Shown here one piece after another: positions 10,046-19,629 of a stretch of DNA of 64,000 bases. The notes beneath the pieces were generated by a model. The model was not told where the DNA came from, searched no databases, and saw only the letters and a list, made by a program, of their open reading frames with translations. The number at the start of each line of letters is the position of its first letter. Position 1 is the stretch's first letter. A program made the position numbers and the translations under genes. The stretch is taken from the NCBI GenBank assembly GCA_964593725.1, contig CAZQJS010000001.1, positions 47,223-111,222 of the forward strand. Reading direction: 5' to 3'. The DNA comes from JAIOSM01 sp964593725 (GTDB taxonomy: Bacteria; Desulfobacterota; Desulfobacteria; Desulfobacterales; Desulfobacteraceae).

Positions 10046-11173
10046 TTACAGACTTGTATCCAGCTCCCTTTCAAGCTTTCTGCTGTAGTTGGACATGAAA
10101 AAACAACATACAAAATAAATAATTGCTATGAAAATATATGCTTCTGCTGAAAAGCCCATCCATTTAGGTTCTGATAGTGTTGCCTGGGTGGTCTTCAATA
10201 GATCGTAAAGTCCTATTATGACAACAAGGGACGTATCTTTAAAAGCAGAAATCAAGATACTCACAGATGGTGGAATTACAATTTTCAATGCCTGGGGTAA
10301 AATAATCAGTCTCATGGTTTTTGAATAATTAAGACCAATTGAATCAGAAGCCTCAAACTGGCCCTTATGTATGCCCTGTAATCCCCCCCGGACAACTTCT
10401 GCAATATAGGCTGCAGTAAACATAATAATTGCAACCTGTGCTCGTAAAATAGCATTAATGCTCATGCCTTCAGGTAAAAACAGAGGAAATACAACTGAAG
10501 ACATGAACAATAAACTTATCAATGGAACACCACGGATAAGTTCAATATAAAAGACAGAAAAGGTTTTAATCACAGGCATTTTTGACTGCCGGCCAAGGGC
10601 AAGAATAATTCCCAGGGGATATGCGGCTGTTAAACCAAAGACAGATAATAATAAAGTTAAAATAATACCACCCCATTGTTCTATATCAACTGACTCAAGG
10701 CCGAAGATACCGCCTTTTAATAATATTCCCATTATGATCAGTCCTGCAAGCCATGAGTAGGCCAGGGTTTTATTCCAGAGGTTTCTGTATCTGGAGATAA
10801 AAAGTAATATGATGAGAAGAACAATTGAAGTCACAGGCCTCCAGAGAATTGTCTGGGGATAAAATCCAAAAAGAATCATCTTATAATTGCTTGAAATAAT
10901 AGACCAGCATGCTCCTTTGCATTGCCTGCAGTTTGCATCAGGGAGCCAGCATGCGTTAATTACAGCCCATTTGAAAAAAGGAATAATTGTAAACCATAAA
11001 ATTAAGATAAAAATAATAGTCAGAACTGAATTTAAGGTACTGTTAAATAAATTTGCACGTACCCATGAAATTATGGGAGAGGGTGGACTGTGAAATGTAT
11101 CTACATCATTGTTTCTGTTTTTAAGATGATTTTTCATAAATATATTTTTAAATTTATAATTATCTTTCCACAA
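10046..11173 (-). CDS. aapM: General L-amino acid ABC transporter permease (AapM type)
   Basis: Inner-membrane permease of the importer. 375 residues, longer than simple HisM-type permeases because of extra N-terminal membrane segments, as in AapM/BztC. The EAA loop is visible in the C-terminal half (EASDSIGLNYSKTMRLIILPQALK). The region around residues 65-90 carries three Cys in a WLPDANCRQCKGACW segment that probably faces the periplasm. Its first codons overlap the 3' end of the upstream permease by 14 bases; an internal ATG at 11137 would avoid this overlap and is a possible true start. Confidence 0.9.
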   Translation of the reverse strand: MWKDNYKFKNIFMKNHLKNRNNDVDTFHSPPSPIISWVRANLFNSTLNSVLTIIFILILWFTIIPFFKWAVINACWLPDANCRQCKGACWSIISSNYKMILFGFYPQTILWRPVTSIVLLIILLFISRYRNLWNKTLAYSWLAGLIIMGILLKGGIFGLESVDIEQWGGIILTLLLSVFGLTAAYPLGIILALGRQSKMPVIKTFSVFYIELIRGVPLISLLFMSSVVFPLFLPEGMSINAILRAQVAIIMFTAAYIAEVVRGGLQGIHKGQFEASDSIGLNYSKTMRLIILPQALKIVIPPSVSILISAFKDTSLVVIIGLYDLLKTTQATLSEPKWMGFSAEAYIFIAIIYFVCCFFMSNYSRKLERELDTSL

Positions 11174-12326
11174 TGGCCATTTTTTTATTATACCAATTCA
11201 TAAAAGCTGAAGTTGAAAGGCTGAAGATTAAATATACAGCCATAATGAGCATAACACCTTCTATGGCCTGGCCTGTTTGATTAATAGCAGTTCCAGCTAC
11301 CGAAACAAAATCAGGATAACCGATTGCAACTGCAAGGGAGCTGTTTTTGGTCAGGTTAAGCATCTGGCTTGTAAGGGGAGGTATAATCACCCTTAATGCC
11401 TGGGGCAGAATAATAAGGTTTAGTACCTGGGAAGGTTTCAGGCCTATGGCCATGGCAGCTTCTGTCTGGCCGATTGTAACCGATTGAATTCCTGCTCTCA
11501 CAACCTCTGCCACAAAGGCTGCAGTGTATAGAACAAGTCCAAGAAGAAGGGCTGCAAATTCCGGGCTGATTGACAAACCACCAGTGAAATTAAATCCATG
11601 TAATTCCGGGACATTCATTTGAGTTGGGGCACCTCCGTATAACCAGTATAGAAAAGGAAGCCCAATGAGAAGAATAATTGCAGTGGTGTAAAATGGAAAT
11701 TGTTTACCAGTACGGTCCTGCCTTTTTTTTGCCCATTTCTTTATAAAAAAAAGAGCTATGAGTGATATTATAATGCTTACAGCCATAGTTTTGTATACAG
11801 GGTGAGCTTCAGGTATGGCAAAGATTAAACCTCTGTTGCAAAGGAAAAGGCCTTTAAAAGGGCTCAGCGCATTTCTCGGGGCTGGCAGTATTTCATAAAA
11901 AAAAGCATACCAGAAAAACAATTGCAGCAGCACAGGAATATCCTGGAAAAATTCAATGTAGATTCCAGCACATTTATTAATCAGCCAGTTCTTTGATAAT
12001 CTTGCAATCCCAATCAATGTTCCAAAAACTACAGATAGAATAATACCAATAAAAGAGACAAGAAGTGTATTTAAAAATCCAACCATAAGAGCTTTTGAGT
12101 ATTTATCAGCCGGGGAATAATCTATAAGGGATTCTCCGATTTCAAAGGCTGCTTCATGGTTCATAAACCCAAAGCCCGTTGCAATGGACTGCTGTTCGAG
12201 ATTAGCCGTTGTATTGGAGATAAGATACCATGCAGTAAACGCAAATAAGAATACTGCACCGATCTGATAACCAATAGAACGTTTATCAGGATCATACCAG
12301 AATGATATGTTTTTTGAAGTTTTCAT
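11160..12326 (-). CDS. aapQ: General L-amino acid ABC transporter permease (AapQ type)
   Basis: Partner permease of the AapM-type protein encoded downstream. 388 residues with about eight hydrophobic segments; the EAA motif reads EAAMAIGLKPSQVLNLIILPQALR near residue 320, where it contacts the ATPase. The long insert between the first and later transmembrane segments is typical of AapQ/BztB. It is separated from the binding-protein gene by 99 bases that hold a strong perfect hairpin (see 12374-12407). Confidence 0.91.
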   Translation of the reverse strand: MKTSKNISFWYDPDKRSIGYQIGAVFLFAFTAWYLISNTTANLEQQSIATGFGFMNHEAAFEIGESLIDYSPADKYSKALMVGFLNTLLVSFIGIILSVVFGTLIGIARLSKNWLINKCAGIYIEFFQDIPVLLQLFFWYAFFYEILPAPRNALSPFKGLFLCNRGLIFAIPEAHPVYKTMAVSIIISLIALFFIKKWAKKRQDRTGKQFPFYTTAIILLIGLPFLYWLYGGAPTQMNVPELHGFNFTGGLSISPEFAALLLGLVLYTAAFVAEVVRAGIQSVTIGQTEAAMAIGLKPSQVLNLIILPQALRVIIPPLTSQMLNLTKNSSLAVAIGYPDFVSVAGTAINQTGQAIEGVMLIMAVYLIFSLSTSAFMNWYNKKMAIVER

Positions 12327-12373
12327 TATAATAAATCTAAATTGATTGGGACTTTATTAAAACAGTTGAAAAA

Positions 12374-12407
12374 TTATTATGGTGCAATATACATTGCACC
12401 ATAATAA
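12374..12407 (-). promoter_or_regulatory. Intercistronic hairpin between binding-protein and permease genes
   Basis: A perfect 15-bp stem (12374-12388 pairing with 12393-12407) closed by the four-base loop ATAC. It lies after the aapJ stop and before aapQ. Known behaviour of binding-protein operons is that such hairpins stabilise the upstream message or terminate part of transcription, so that the binding protein is made in excess. There is no long T run directly after it on the minus strand, which argues for stabilisation or attenuation rather than full termination. The structure is seen; the role is inferred. Confidence 0.6.
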
Positions 12408-12425
12408 ACTTTTAAATAATATATA

Positions 12426-13439
12426 TTACTTAAACGGAGGAGAGTACATCAGTCCACCGTTGGTCCAGAGGGCATTAAGTCCTCTCTTGAGCCCAAGCTG
12501 GGTGTTTACTCCGACGTTTCTCTCAAATACTTCACCATAATTACCAACAAGTTTAATTATATTATAGGCGAATTTTTCATCAAGACCCAGTGCTTTTCCA
12601 TTACCCTTTGTAACGCCTAAAAATCTTTTGATTTTCGGGTTTTTACTTTTCAGCATTTTATCCACATTTTTAGATGTAATTCCAAGTTCTTCAGCATTTA
12701 TTAAGGCAAGCACGGAATAATTGACTATATCTTTCCATTTATTGTCTCCATGCCGTACAGCAGGAGCAAGGGGCTCTTTGGAAATGATTTCAGGAAGAAT
12801 CATGTAATCAGCAGGATTGGGTGCTACTGCGCGTTGTCCTGCGAGCTGTGAAGCATCTGAAGTCAAGCAGTCACATCGGCCTGCGAAAAATGCTTTGTTC
12901 AATTCAGCTGTGTTTTCAATAACCACAGGTTTCATTTTCATTCCATTGGCTCTGAAATAATCTGCAACATTTAATTCAGTTGTAGTTCCCGGAAGTACAC
13001 ATACAGTTGCGCCATTAAGCTCCTTAGCACTTTTTACACCAAGTTTTTTAGGCACAAGAAATCCCTGGCCGTCATAATAATTAACCACACAAAAGTCAAG
13101 ACCAAGAGCAGTGTCTCTGCTCAATGTCTGGGTGCAGTTTCTGAAAAGCATGTCAATTTCACCTGACTGAAGTGCAGTGAATCTTGTTTTTGCTGTCAAC
13201 GGGGTGAATTTTAATTTATCAGGGCTTCCAAAGACTGCAACTGAAACAGCTCTGGCACAGTCAACATCAAGGCCTTTCCATACACCTTTATCATCAGCCT
13301 TACCAAAACCAAATACAGATCCGTTAACACCAACCTGAATAAATCCCTTTGCTTTAACATCTGCAAGTGTATCTGCCATGGATACGGCTGCAAACATAAA
13401 AACAGTTAAACTGATAATAATAAATTTCATGAACTTCAT
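12426..13439 (-). CDS. aapJ: General L-amino acid ABC transporter substrate-binding protein (AapJ type)
   Basis: Periplasmic binding protein: Sec signal peptide at residues 1-22 (ending SMADT), then an SBP family 3 fold beginning LADVKAKGFIQVGVNG and the GVWKGLDVDCARAVSVAVFG ligand-pocket segment near 50-70. 337 residues and the C-terminal GLKRGLNALWTNGGLMYSPPF segment are typical of AapJ/BztA general L-amino acid receptors, which are longer than GlnH. It is the first gene of the operon. GGAGG stands about 11 bases before the chosen ATG; an in-frame ATG three codons on is an alternative. Confidence 0.93.
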   Translation of the reverse strand: MKFMKFIIISLTVFMFAAVSMADTLADVKAKGFIQVGVNGSVFGFGKADDKGVWKGLDVDCARAVSVAVFGSPDKLKFTPLTAKTRFTALQSGEIDMLFRNCTQTLSRDTALGLDFCVVNYYDGQGFLVPKKLGVKSAKELNGATVCVLPGTTTELNVADYFRANGMKMKPVVIENTAELNKAFFAGRCDCLTSDASQLAGQRAVAPNPADYMILPEIISKEPLAPAVRHGDNKWKDIVNYSVLALINAEELGITSKNVDKMLKSKNPKIKRFLGVTKGNGKALGLDEKFAYNIIKLVGNYGEVFERNVGVNTQLGLKRGLNALWTNGGLMYSPPFK

Positions 13440-13481
13440 AGGTAAATATCCTCCTTAAAATTTTGATTAATGAATACATAT

Positions 13482-13510
13482 AAAAATGAATCGAATTCAG
13501 ATTCATTTTT
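13482..13510 (-). promoter_or_regulatory. Hairpin in the aapJ leader
   Basis: An 11-bp perfect inverted repeat (13482-13492 with 13500-13510) around a 7-base loop, about 45 bases upstream of aapJ. On the minus strand the second arm ends in five T residues, so it could be a weak attenuator, but the stem is AT-rich. An operator is the alternative. Structure seen, function guessed. Confidence 0.3.
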
Positions 13511-13670
13511 AAACAAAAACATATTACTTTGCAAGTCTTATTCTGCATACCATAACCAGTTTTGTTTGCATAGAATAAAATATATAAAAATAAAGAGGAT
13601 TGAATTTTTCCATGAAAAAGGGTAGATAAAAAGCTGTAACAGCAATCAAAAAAATAAAGAGAATAAATCC

Positions 13671-14330
13671 ATGTGTTATTTTGTTCATACCCTGAGGGAG
13701 CCTGTAAATTCAATTTCCCATGCTGCAGGGGCGATAGCTTCCCTGGCAGGCCTGACATTATTAATCATATTGGCCTCATTAAAGGGCTCGGCCTGGCATA
13801 TTGTATCCTTTTCCATCTTTGGGTTAACACTTGTTATGATGTTTACATCAAGCTCAATCTACCACGGGTTGAAAATACCTGATGAAAAGCTGGATCTCTT
13901 CCACAGGATTGATCATATAATGATTTTTCTGCTCATTGCAGGAACATATACCCCAATCTGCCTTGTACCACTGCGTGGACCCAGGGGTTTTATAATCCTC
14001 GGTATAGTCTGGGGATTGGCACTTGCTGGAATTATACTTAAGATTTTTTTCATGAATATACCAAGGATGGTATCAACCTTGATTTACCTCATTATGGGGT
14101 GGATATGTATTGCTGCAATTGGTCCGATCATTAAAGCATTACAAGGACCTTGTATTGCATGGCTTTTTGCAGGCGGCCTTTTCTATAGCACAGGTGCTGT
14201 CATATATGCTTTAAAACAACCAGATCCTTTTCCCGGTGTTTTCGGATTCCATGAAATCTGGCATCTTTTTGTTATTTCAGGTGGTTTCTGTCACTTCTGG
14301 GTTTTCTTTAAATACCTTATTTTAATTTAA
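13671..14330 (+). CDS. Hemolysin III / PAQR-family membrane protein
   Basis: Seven-transmembrane protein of the YqfA/HlyIII (PAQR-like) family. 219 residues with the family metal-site pattern: SSSIYH near 62-67, HRIDH near 78-82, and a C-terminal HEIWHLFV near 195-202. Known members are integral membrane proteins with a proposed metal-dependent hydrolase fold; a true haemolytic role is not implied. Starts with REPVNSISHAAGAIAS, the usual N-terminus of the family. It is followed after 14 bases by an M48 peptidase gene on the same strand, so they are probably co-transcribed. Confidence 0.92.
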   Translation: MCYFVHTLREPVNSISHAAGAIASLAGLTLLIILASLKGSAWHIVSFSIFGLTLVMMFTSSSIYHGLKIPDEKLDLFHRIDHIMIFLLIAGTYTPICLVPLRGPRGFIILGIVWGLALAGIILKIFFMNIPRMVSTLIYLIMGWICIAAIGPIIKALQGPCIAWLFAGGLFYSTGAVIYALKQPDPFPGVFGFHEIWHLFVISGGFCHFWVFFKYLILI

Positions 14331-14344
14331 TTGTTTTTTAAAAT

Positions 14345-16180
14345 ATGTTCACAAATTTTATCTATTTTCTAACAGCTCTGATTTTATATACAACCTGCAC
14401 TTATCCTGAAGGTGTATATAAGCTGCCTGACCATGCTGCAGAATATGCTGCCGGCATAATACTTTTATTTTTTTTTACATGTCAGTTTTTTTTTAAAAGA
14501 GTTGCAAAACAACACATGGCTGATTCAGACAATGCAGGAGCTCTGGATTATCATCTGAATAAATATATACAGAAACTCAGTATTTTTTCATTAATTATTT
14601 TCACCATTGATCTTTATTGTTTAAGGCTGAAACTTTTTTTATCAGACTATAAGTTATTTCATCTGTTTCCAACACTCCATGCAGTATTGTTTCTTCTTTT
14701 ATTTCTATTTTACCTGATAATTATCTGGAATTCAGCCTGGGTTGCACAAAAACGTTTATTTCCCGCTTCTGTTACAAGAAAAGATTATATACTGTCAAAT
14801 ATTTCCTTTTCCATGCCTGCCCTGATACCCTGGTTTCTATTATCCATCATTGCAGATTCAATCCAGATTATGCCCTTTAAAGCCCTTTCAGATTTTATTG
14901 CAACACCTTTCGGGGAAATTTGTTACATATTTATTTTTCTTATACTCATGGCTCTTTTCGGGCCTGTGCTGGTTCAAAAAATATGGAATTGCAGGCCCCT
15001 TGAAAATGGAATAACCAAAACACGTATACAGGAATTATGCACAAGAACAAATTTAAAATTTGCTGAAATTTTAAAATGGGAACTTTTTGGCGGATCAATG
15101 ATTACTGCCGGAGTCATGGGTCTCTGGAGCAGGTTCAGATATCTGCTTGTGACTCCTGCGCTTGTTAAATTCCTTGATGGTGATGAAATCGATGCTGTTA
15201 TTTCCCATGAAATCGGACATATAAAGAAAAGACATCTTTATTTTTATGTTCTCTTTTTTGCAGGTTATATGGCATGTGTATATTTCCTTTTTAACCCTTT
15301 AATGCTTCTTATCCATTCATCTGTTACAATTGGTAAGCTTTCAGTCTATTTTAATATTAATCATGATACACTTACATCCATAGCATTCAGCTTGATTCTT
15401 ATATCAGTGTTTTTATTTTATTTCAGATACATATTTGGTTATATGATGCGTAACTTTGAACGTCAGGCTGATATTTTTGTTTTTTCAGTTGTGGGAGATG
15501 TTTCAGGCCTTATTAACACTTTTTATAAAATTGTACGGTTCAGCGGGCAGTCACCTGACAAGCCGAACTGGCACCATTTCAGCATCAGCCAGAGGATCAG
15601 ATTCCTGGAAGAGTGCAGGATTGAACCTGCAAAAATAAATTTACATAATAAGAAAATATCCAGAATAATCCAATGTTATATTATCGGACTTCTACTTGTG
15701 TGCTGGGCTGGATACTCCATTAATTCCGGCTCAGGAAGTAAGTATCTCAATTCCTATATTGCAGAAAAAGTTTTGAACCAGGTTTCACATAAAGGCGTGG
15801 CAGGCAGTGAACTTTTAGGCATAATCGGAGACTTTTCATTTAGTATGAAAAAATATAAAGATGCTTCAAAAGCCTGGGAACAGGTCATAAAACTTGAACC
15901 TGATAATATTCATGCATTGAATAATCTTGCCTGGCTGTATGCCACATGTGAAGACATTGGCCTGAGAAATAAGAAAAAATCCCTGGAATATGCTTTGGCA
16001 GCTTTAAAGATTGAACGCGCACCCTATATTCTTGATACCTATGCAGAGGCATGTCTCTTAAATAAATTCTGCCGTGATGCTGTGACCGCTTCAAATGAGG
16101 CTTTGAACCTGGCTGATCCCGGAAGAAAAAACTACTATTTAAAACAATACAATAAAATAAGACAAATATGTAACAATTAA
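14345..16180 (+). CDS. M48-family membrane metallopeptidase with C-terminal TPRs
   Basis: Membrane protease of the Ste24/HtpX superfamily. The zinc motif HEIGH is at residues 288-292 and the third ligand is probably the Glu in NFERQADIF near 375. Four or more hydrophobic segments precede it and others flank the catalytic domain. The last 130 residues read as tetratricopeptide repeats (KAWEQVIKLEPDNIHALNNLAWLYA near 505-530), likely a substrate or partner-binding part in the periplasm or cytoplasm. Stop converges on, and overlaps by 4 bases, the last gene of the polyene cluster. Substrate unknown. Confidence 0.88.
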   Translation: MFTNFIYFLTALILYTTCTYPEGVYKLPDHAAEYAAGIILLFFFTCQFFFKRVAKQHMADSDNAGALDYHLNKYIQKLSIFSLIIFTIDLYCLRLKLFLSDYKLFHLFPTLHAVLFLLLFLFYLIIIWNSAWVAQKRLFPASVTRKDYILSNISFSMPALIPWFLLSIIADSIQIMPFKALSDFIATPFGEICYIFIFLILMALFGPVLVQKIWNCRPLENGITKTRIQELCTRTNLKFAEILKWELFGGSMITAGVMGLWSRFRYLLVTPALVKFLDGDEIDAVISHEIGHIKKRHLYFYVLFFAGYMACVYFLFNPLMLLIHSSVTIGKLSVYFNINHDTLTSIAFSLILISVFLFYFRYIFGYMMRNFERQADIFVFSVVGDVSGLINTFYKIVRFSGQSPDKPNWHHFSISQRIRFLEECRIEPAKINLHNKKISRIIQCYIIGLLLVCWAGYSINSGSGSKYLNSYIAEKVLNQVSHKGVAGSELLGIIGDFSFSMKKYKDASKAWEQVIKLEPDNIHALNNLAWLYATCEDIGLRNKKKSLEYALAALKIERAPYILDTYAEACLLNKFCRDAVTASNEALNLADPGRKNYYLKQYNKIRQICNN

Positions 16181-17634
16181 TCTTTCCGTCTTTTTTTCTT
16201 GATTAAAAATCCCATGAACTGAAAAAAATTAATGAAAAACCTGCGCCAGGAGTCAGGAGATTTCCAGATCATGGAAATATATCCCAGCAACACTTTATGC
16301 CGCATGAAATGTGATCTGTAAAAATCAATAAAAAGTTGATCAAGTCTTGACTTTGTTATGCCTTTGGGAACAAAAAGAAATTCCATGCAATCCATATCTT
16401 CCCACGACTCATTAAATGTGCCAAGATCTGCACCAGATTTAATCTGTTGATAGATGGGAGAGCCTGGAAAAGGTGTGAATTTTGCAAGGTTAAAGTCATC
16501 AATGGGAAGGGAGAAAACGTATTTCTTACTCTTTTTAATACTTTGTTCAGATTCACCTGGCAGACCCATCATAAGAAGAGCTTTAACACGTATTCCTGCT
16601 TTTTTAATCATTTTTATTTTACCTTTGAGCATTTCAAGGTTGGCATTCTGCCTGTGTTGTGCCAGAAGGTTTTCATCACCGGTTTCTATGCCAAGACTTA
16701 TCATCCAGCACCCTGCAGCCTTCATTGCAGTTACAAGCTCAAGGTCAAGGTGCTCAGCTCTGGCAGCACAATTAAAACTCATCCTGAGGTCTCCATGGAG
16801 CATAAGTTCACAAAACCTGATGACACGCTTTTTATTAAATGTAAATTGATCATCATAGAAATTTACATGTTTAATTCCGAAATTACTGTTCAAGTATTTA
16901 AAATGGTCATAAAGGTATTCTGCACTGTTATACCTGAAACTTTTTCTAAAAACAGATCTGTCACAGTAACTGCATGAATATGGACATCCGCGGCTTGAAA
17001 TACAGCTTGAATGAGGAGTCCTGGGATAATTGAAAATAGGAAGTTTATATTTTTCAGGATAACCGTGTAGTTTTTCATAGGCAGGGAAGGGCAGCAGATC
17101 CAGGTCAAGTAGATTCTTTCTGTAGCCTGTGAAACAGGAAGATCCCTCCCTGCTTCTGTAAACAATACTTTTTATTTTTGAAGGGTCGCTGCCATGGGAT
17201 TCAACAAGTTCTAAAATTGTCTGCTCTCCTTCTCCTACAACTACAAAGTCAATATCAGTATAATCATCAATGATTCTCTCCTTCAAAGCAGAGACATGTG
17301 CTCCTCCGAATATCACTTTAATATCAGGTTTTATTGTCCTGGCCATGGAAGCAAGGCGTACTCCATCCAGAAAAGTGGAAGTGGAACATGAAAAACCCAG
17401 GAAATCAGGTTGTTCTCTTAAGATATATTCCATTATTTTTGAATCTGAATCAGGGTGTGCGTAGCAATCAATAATATCCGATGATATCCTGTTTTGAGCA
17501 AGATAGGCACACATGCTTGCAAGGCCAAGAGGTGGTGTAATATTTGCTATTCTTGAAATATCACTAGATGCTTTATCAGGCTTATAACCAAGGGGATGAA
17601 CAAACAGAATATGTTGATATCCTTTTTTTATCAT
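16177..17634 (-). CDS. B12-binding-domain radical SAM protein 1
   Basis: 485 residues. Residues 5-150 form a cobalamin-binding Rossmann-like domain of the radical SAM class B kind (FVHPLGYKPD, ITPPLGLASMCAYL, then VVVGEGEQT), without a DxHxxG motif. The radical SAM domain follows, with the [4Fe-4S] cysteines C217, C221 and C224 in SSRGCPYSCSYC. Known relatives methylate unactivated carbons, cyclise rings or do other SAM-radical chemistry. The end of the gene overlaps the convergent M48 gene, and its start overlaps the stop of the next radical SAM gene by 4 bases, so the two are coupled. Reaction unknown; modification of the polyene or its head group is inferred from context. Confidence 0.85.
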   Translation of the reverse strand: MIKKGYQHILFVHPLGYKPDKASSDISRIANITPPLGLASMCAYLAQNRISSDIIDCYAHPDSDSKIMEYILREQPDFLGFSCSTSTFLDGVRLASMARTIKPDIKVIFGGAHVSALKERIIDDYTDIDFVVVGEGEQTILELVESHGSDPSKIKSIVYRSREGSSCFTGYRKNLLDLDLLPFPAYEKLHGYPEKYKLPIFNYPRTPHSSCISSRGCPYSCSYCDRSVFRKSFRYNSAEYLYDHFKYLNSNFGIKHVNFYDDQFTFNKKRVIRFCELMLHGDLRMSFNCAARAEHLDLELVTAMKAAGCWMISLGIETGDENLLAQHRQNANLEMLKGKIKMIKKAGIRVKALLMMGLPGESEQSIKKSKKYVFSLPIDDFNLAKFTPFPGSPIYQQIKSGADLGTFNESWEDMDCMEFLFVPKGITKSRLDQLFIDFYRSHFMRHKVLLGYISMIWKSPDSWRRFFINFFQFMGFLIKKKRRKD

Positions 17635-18896
17635 ATTTTTCTGATTCTTTTAAATGATCTTTTTGTTTTAGGGTTATACCTTCGATAGGTGCCGTCCTTG
17701 ATCTCTTTTTGTATAACTTTATAAAACAAAGAACCCATCTTGGTCTGCTGGCCTCCATCAGCATAAAATGTTTGCCATGCAAGGTCATACATGGCTTTAA
17801 GTCTTTCCGGAGAAATATTTTTTGGTTTAAATACAACATTATCACAGGAGTATTCATTCCAGCGGTTGTGAAGAATCCTGCCCTGTTTTTCAAACTTTCT
17901 TCGTATGGGGCTTTCAGGAAAAGGAGTTAAAATTGTAAATTCCGCCATATCAAGGTTGATTTCCATTAAAAAATCAATAAGACGTCGTATATAATCTTCA
18001 TCCTGTTCATCTGTACCAAGAAGTATTGTGCCTTCCACACCAATACCATGGTCATGAAGTCGATTAATTCGATCCTTAATAACATCTGAAGTGTCCACAA
18101 TTGCCTGGTAGACATACCAGCATCCTGCCTCAGCTGCAAGTTTCAGGACTTCATCATCATATACTATGGGATGGGAGACCCATTTCTTTTTTAAAGGTAT
18201 CATGGCCCTGAAAAGATCCATAACCCATTTTTTATCCTGTGCAAGGGAGTTGTCAACAATAAAGAGGCGGTTATTTTCAATCTGTTCCATCTCTTCAATC
18301 ACCTTATCAATGGGCCTGGGTCTGAACTGGCCACCTCCTAAAAAATTATTACAGCAGGGAAAACAATTAAATTTACAGCCCCTGGATGCATGCACAAGGT
18401 CCACCATTTGAATCCCGCGGTAGGCATAAAGGTCCTTATTAAGGATATCTCTTCTGGCAGAATTTATTGTATTGGTATCTGGATGATCCTGCATGTAATC
18501 ATAAACTTTTTTAAGTTTTCCTTTTTTAAAATCATCCAGAAGACCTGCAAGCCTGCCATCTTCAACTTCACCCATGAACACTGAATCAGCATGGTCCATA
18601 ACCTCCCGTGAATGGAGCATTGTTGCAATACCGCCAAAAATTACTGTTTTGCCAACTCTTCTGTATTTATCTGCAATTTCAAATGCCCTCTGGATCTGAC
18701 AGGTAAGAAGAACTGATATGGCAATAATATCATATGAATCATCAAATTCCAGGGCTTGAACATTTTCATCAAAAAAATGAAGATCAACATAATCGGGAAG
18801 TGCTGCAGAAAAAACCACAGGGGCATGGGGAGGAAGATGAAAAACAGTCTGGTGTCTGAGTTTATTCCACTTAGGATATATAAGCTGCATTTTCAT
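17631..18896 (-). CDS. B12-binding-domain radical SAM protein 2
   Basis: About 421 residues from the ATG at 18896 (a TTG at 18905 is an alternative start). The N-terminal cobalamin-type domain is shorter than in its neighbour; it includes FFDENVQALEFDDSYDIIAI and VIFGGIATMLHSREV. The cluster-binding cysteines C174, C178 and C181 lie in ASRGCKFNCFPCC, followed by a fourth Cys directly after. The C-terminal part has GTILLGTDEQDEDYIRRLIDF, a standard element of this group. It overlaps the next radical SAM gene by 4 bases. Function is not recognisable beyond superfamily. Confidence 0.82.
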   Translation of the reverse strand: MKMQLIYPKWNKLRHQTVFHLPPHAPVVFSAALPDYVDLHFFDENVQALEFDDSYDIIAISVLLTCQIQRAFEIADKYRRVGKTVIFGGIATMLHSREVMDHADSVFMGEVEDGRLAGLLDDFKKGKLKKVYDYMQDHPDTNTINSARRDILNKDLYAYRGIQMVDLVHASRGCKFNCFPCCNNFLGGGQFRPRPIDKVIEEMEQIENNRLFIVDNSLAQDKKWVMDLFRAMIPLKKKWVSHPIVYDDEVLKLAAEAGCWYVYQAIVDTSDVIKDRINRLHDHGIGVEGTILLGTDEQDEDYIRRLIDFLMEINLDMAEFTILTPFPESPIRRKFEKQGRILHNRWNEYSCDNVVFKPKNISPERLKAMYDLAWQTFYADGGQQTKMGSLFYKVIQKEIKDGTYRRYNPKTKRSFKRIRKI

Positions 18897-18918
18897 AATA
18901 ATCAATAATCCTTACAAT

Positions 18919-19629
18919 TTAAAATTTAATATTTTTCATACAAGCTCTGGCAAGATCAAAGAGATTGGTAACAGACTTGTTGGTAAATAAAATATCTCCA
19001 TGCCTGTTCTGTTGTATTGTTCCATAACACCTTTTTTGTCTTTTCAGTCCAATGGTAAAAAAAAGACTGCCAATGAAATCACTACTCCTGTTTTGTAAAA
19101 AACCAGGGCTGTTTGTATCACAAAGTCCGCATAAAACAAAATCAGATTCTTTATTTTTCAAAATATCAAGACCGGTTTTAAGTGCTGTAATACCGTTTGC
19201 ATTGGTGTCATTTAAAATAAAAGTTTCACCAGTAAGTTTTAAAAAAATGGAGGCTTCACCTAAAAATATATTGGGAAGTGTATATGCAAACAGGGCAGGG
19301 CTTGCATTTTTCCCATTATCAACTCTAACAGTGTCAAAGAAGTCATAATCTGCTGCAATACATCCATACCTGGTTGATGCAATTATACTTGTATTTGACA
19401 TCTTATTTTTATTGACCAGTCCTGCATCTTCATAGGAAAAATATATACCTGCAAATCCAATTTTTGAAAAAAGGTCCATTCTGCCAAAGGGTTTATAAGG
19501 TTTTTTTAAGACATCTTTTCTGGCAATTTCAGAAAGTCTGAATTTGTCAGATTCTGTTTTTGAAAAATTTCCTGCACATCCAAATTTTTTTTCAGTTACA
19601 AGGCCGATTCCTGATATAAAGAAATCCAT
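18919..19629 (-). CDS. Ketosynthase-like chain-length-factor-type protein, no active-site Cys
   Basis: 236 residues matching only the N-terminal half of a beta-ketoacyl synthase: SPALFAYTLPNIFLGEASI near 108-126 and the following LTGETFILNDTNANGITALKTGLDIL. In active ketosynthases the equivalent stretch has a nucleophilic Cys (as TACSSG); here the segment is DTNANG, so it cannot condense. Such partners (CLF; ApeC-like proteins in aryl-polyene loci) pair with a full ketosynthase and tune chain length. The start overlaps by one base the stop of the complete ketosynthase gene at 19629-20768, its probable partner. Confidence 0.75.
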   Translation of the reverse strand: MDFFISGIGLVTEKKFGCAGNFSKTESDKFRLSEIARKDVLKKPYKPFGRMDLFSKIGFAGIYFSYEDAGLVNKNKMSNTSIIASTRYGCIAADYDFFDTVRVDNGKNASPALFAYTLPNIFLGEASIFLKLTGETFILNDTNANGITALKTGLDILKNKESDFVLCGLCDTNSPGFLQNRSSDFIGSLFFTIGLKRQKRCYGTIQQNRHGDILFTNKSVTNLFDLARACMKNIKF

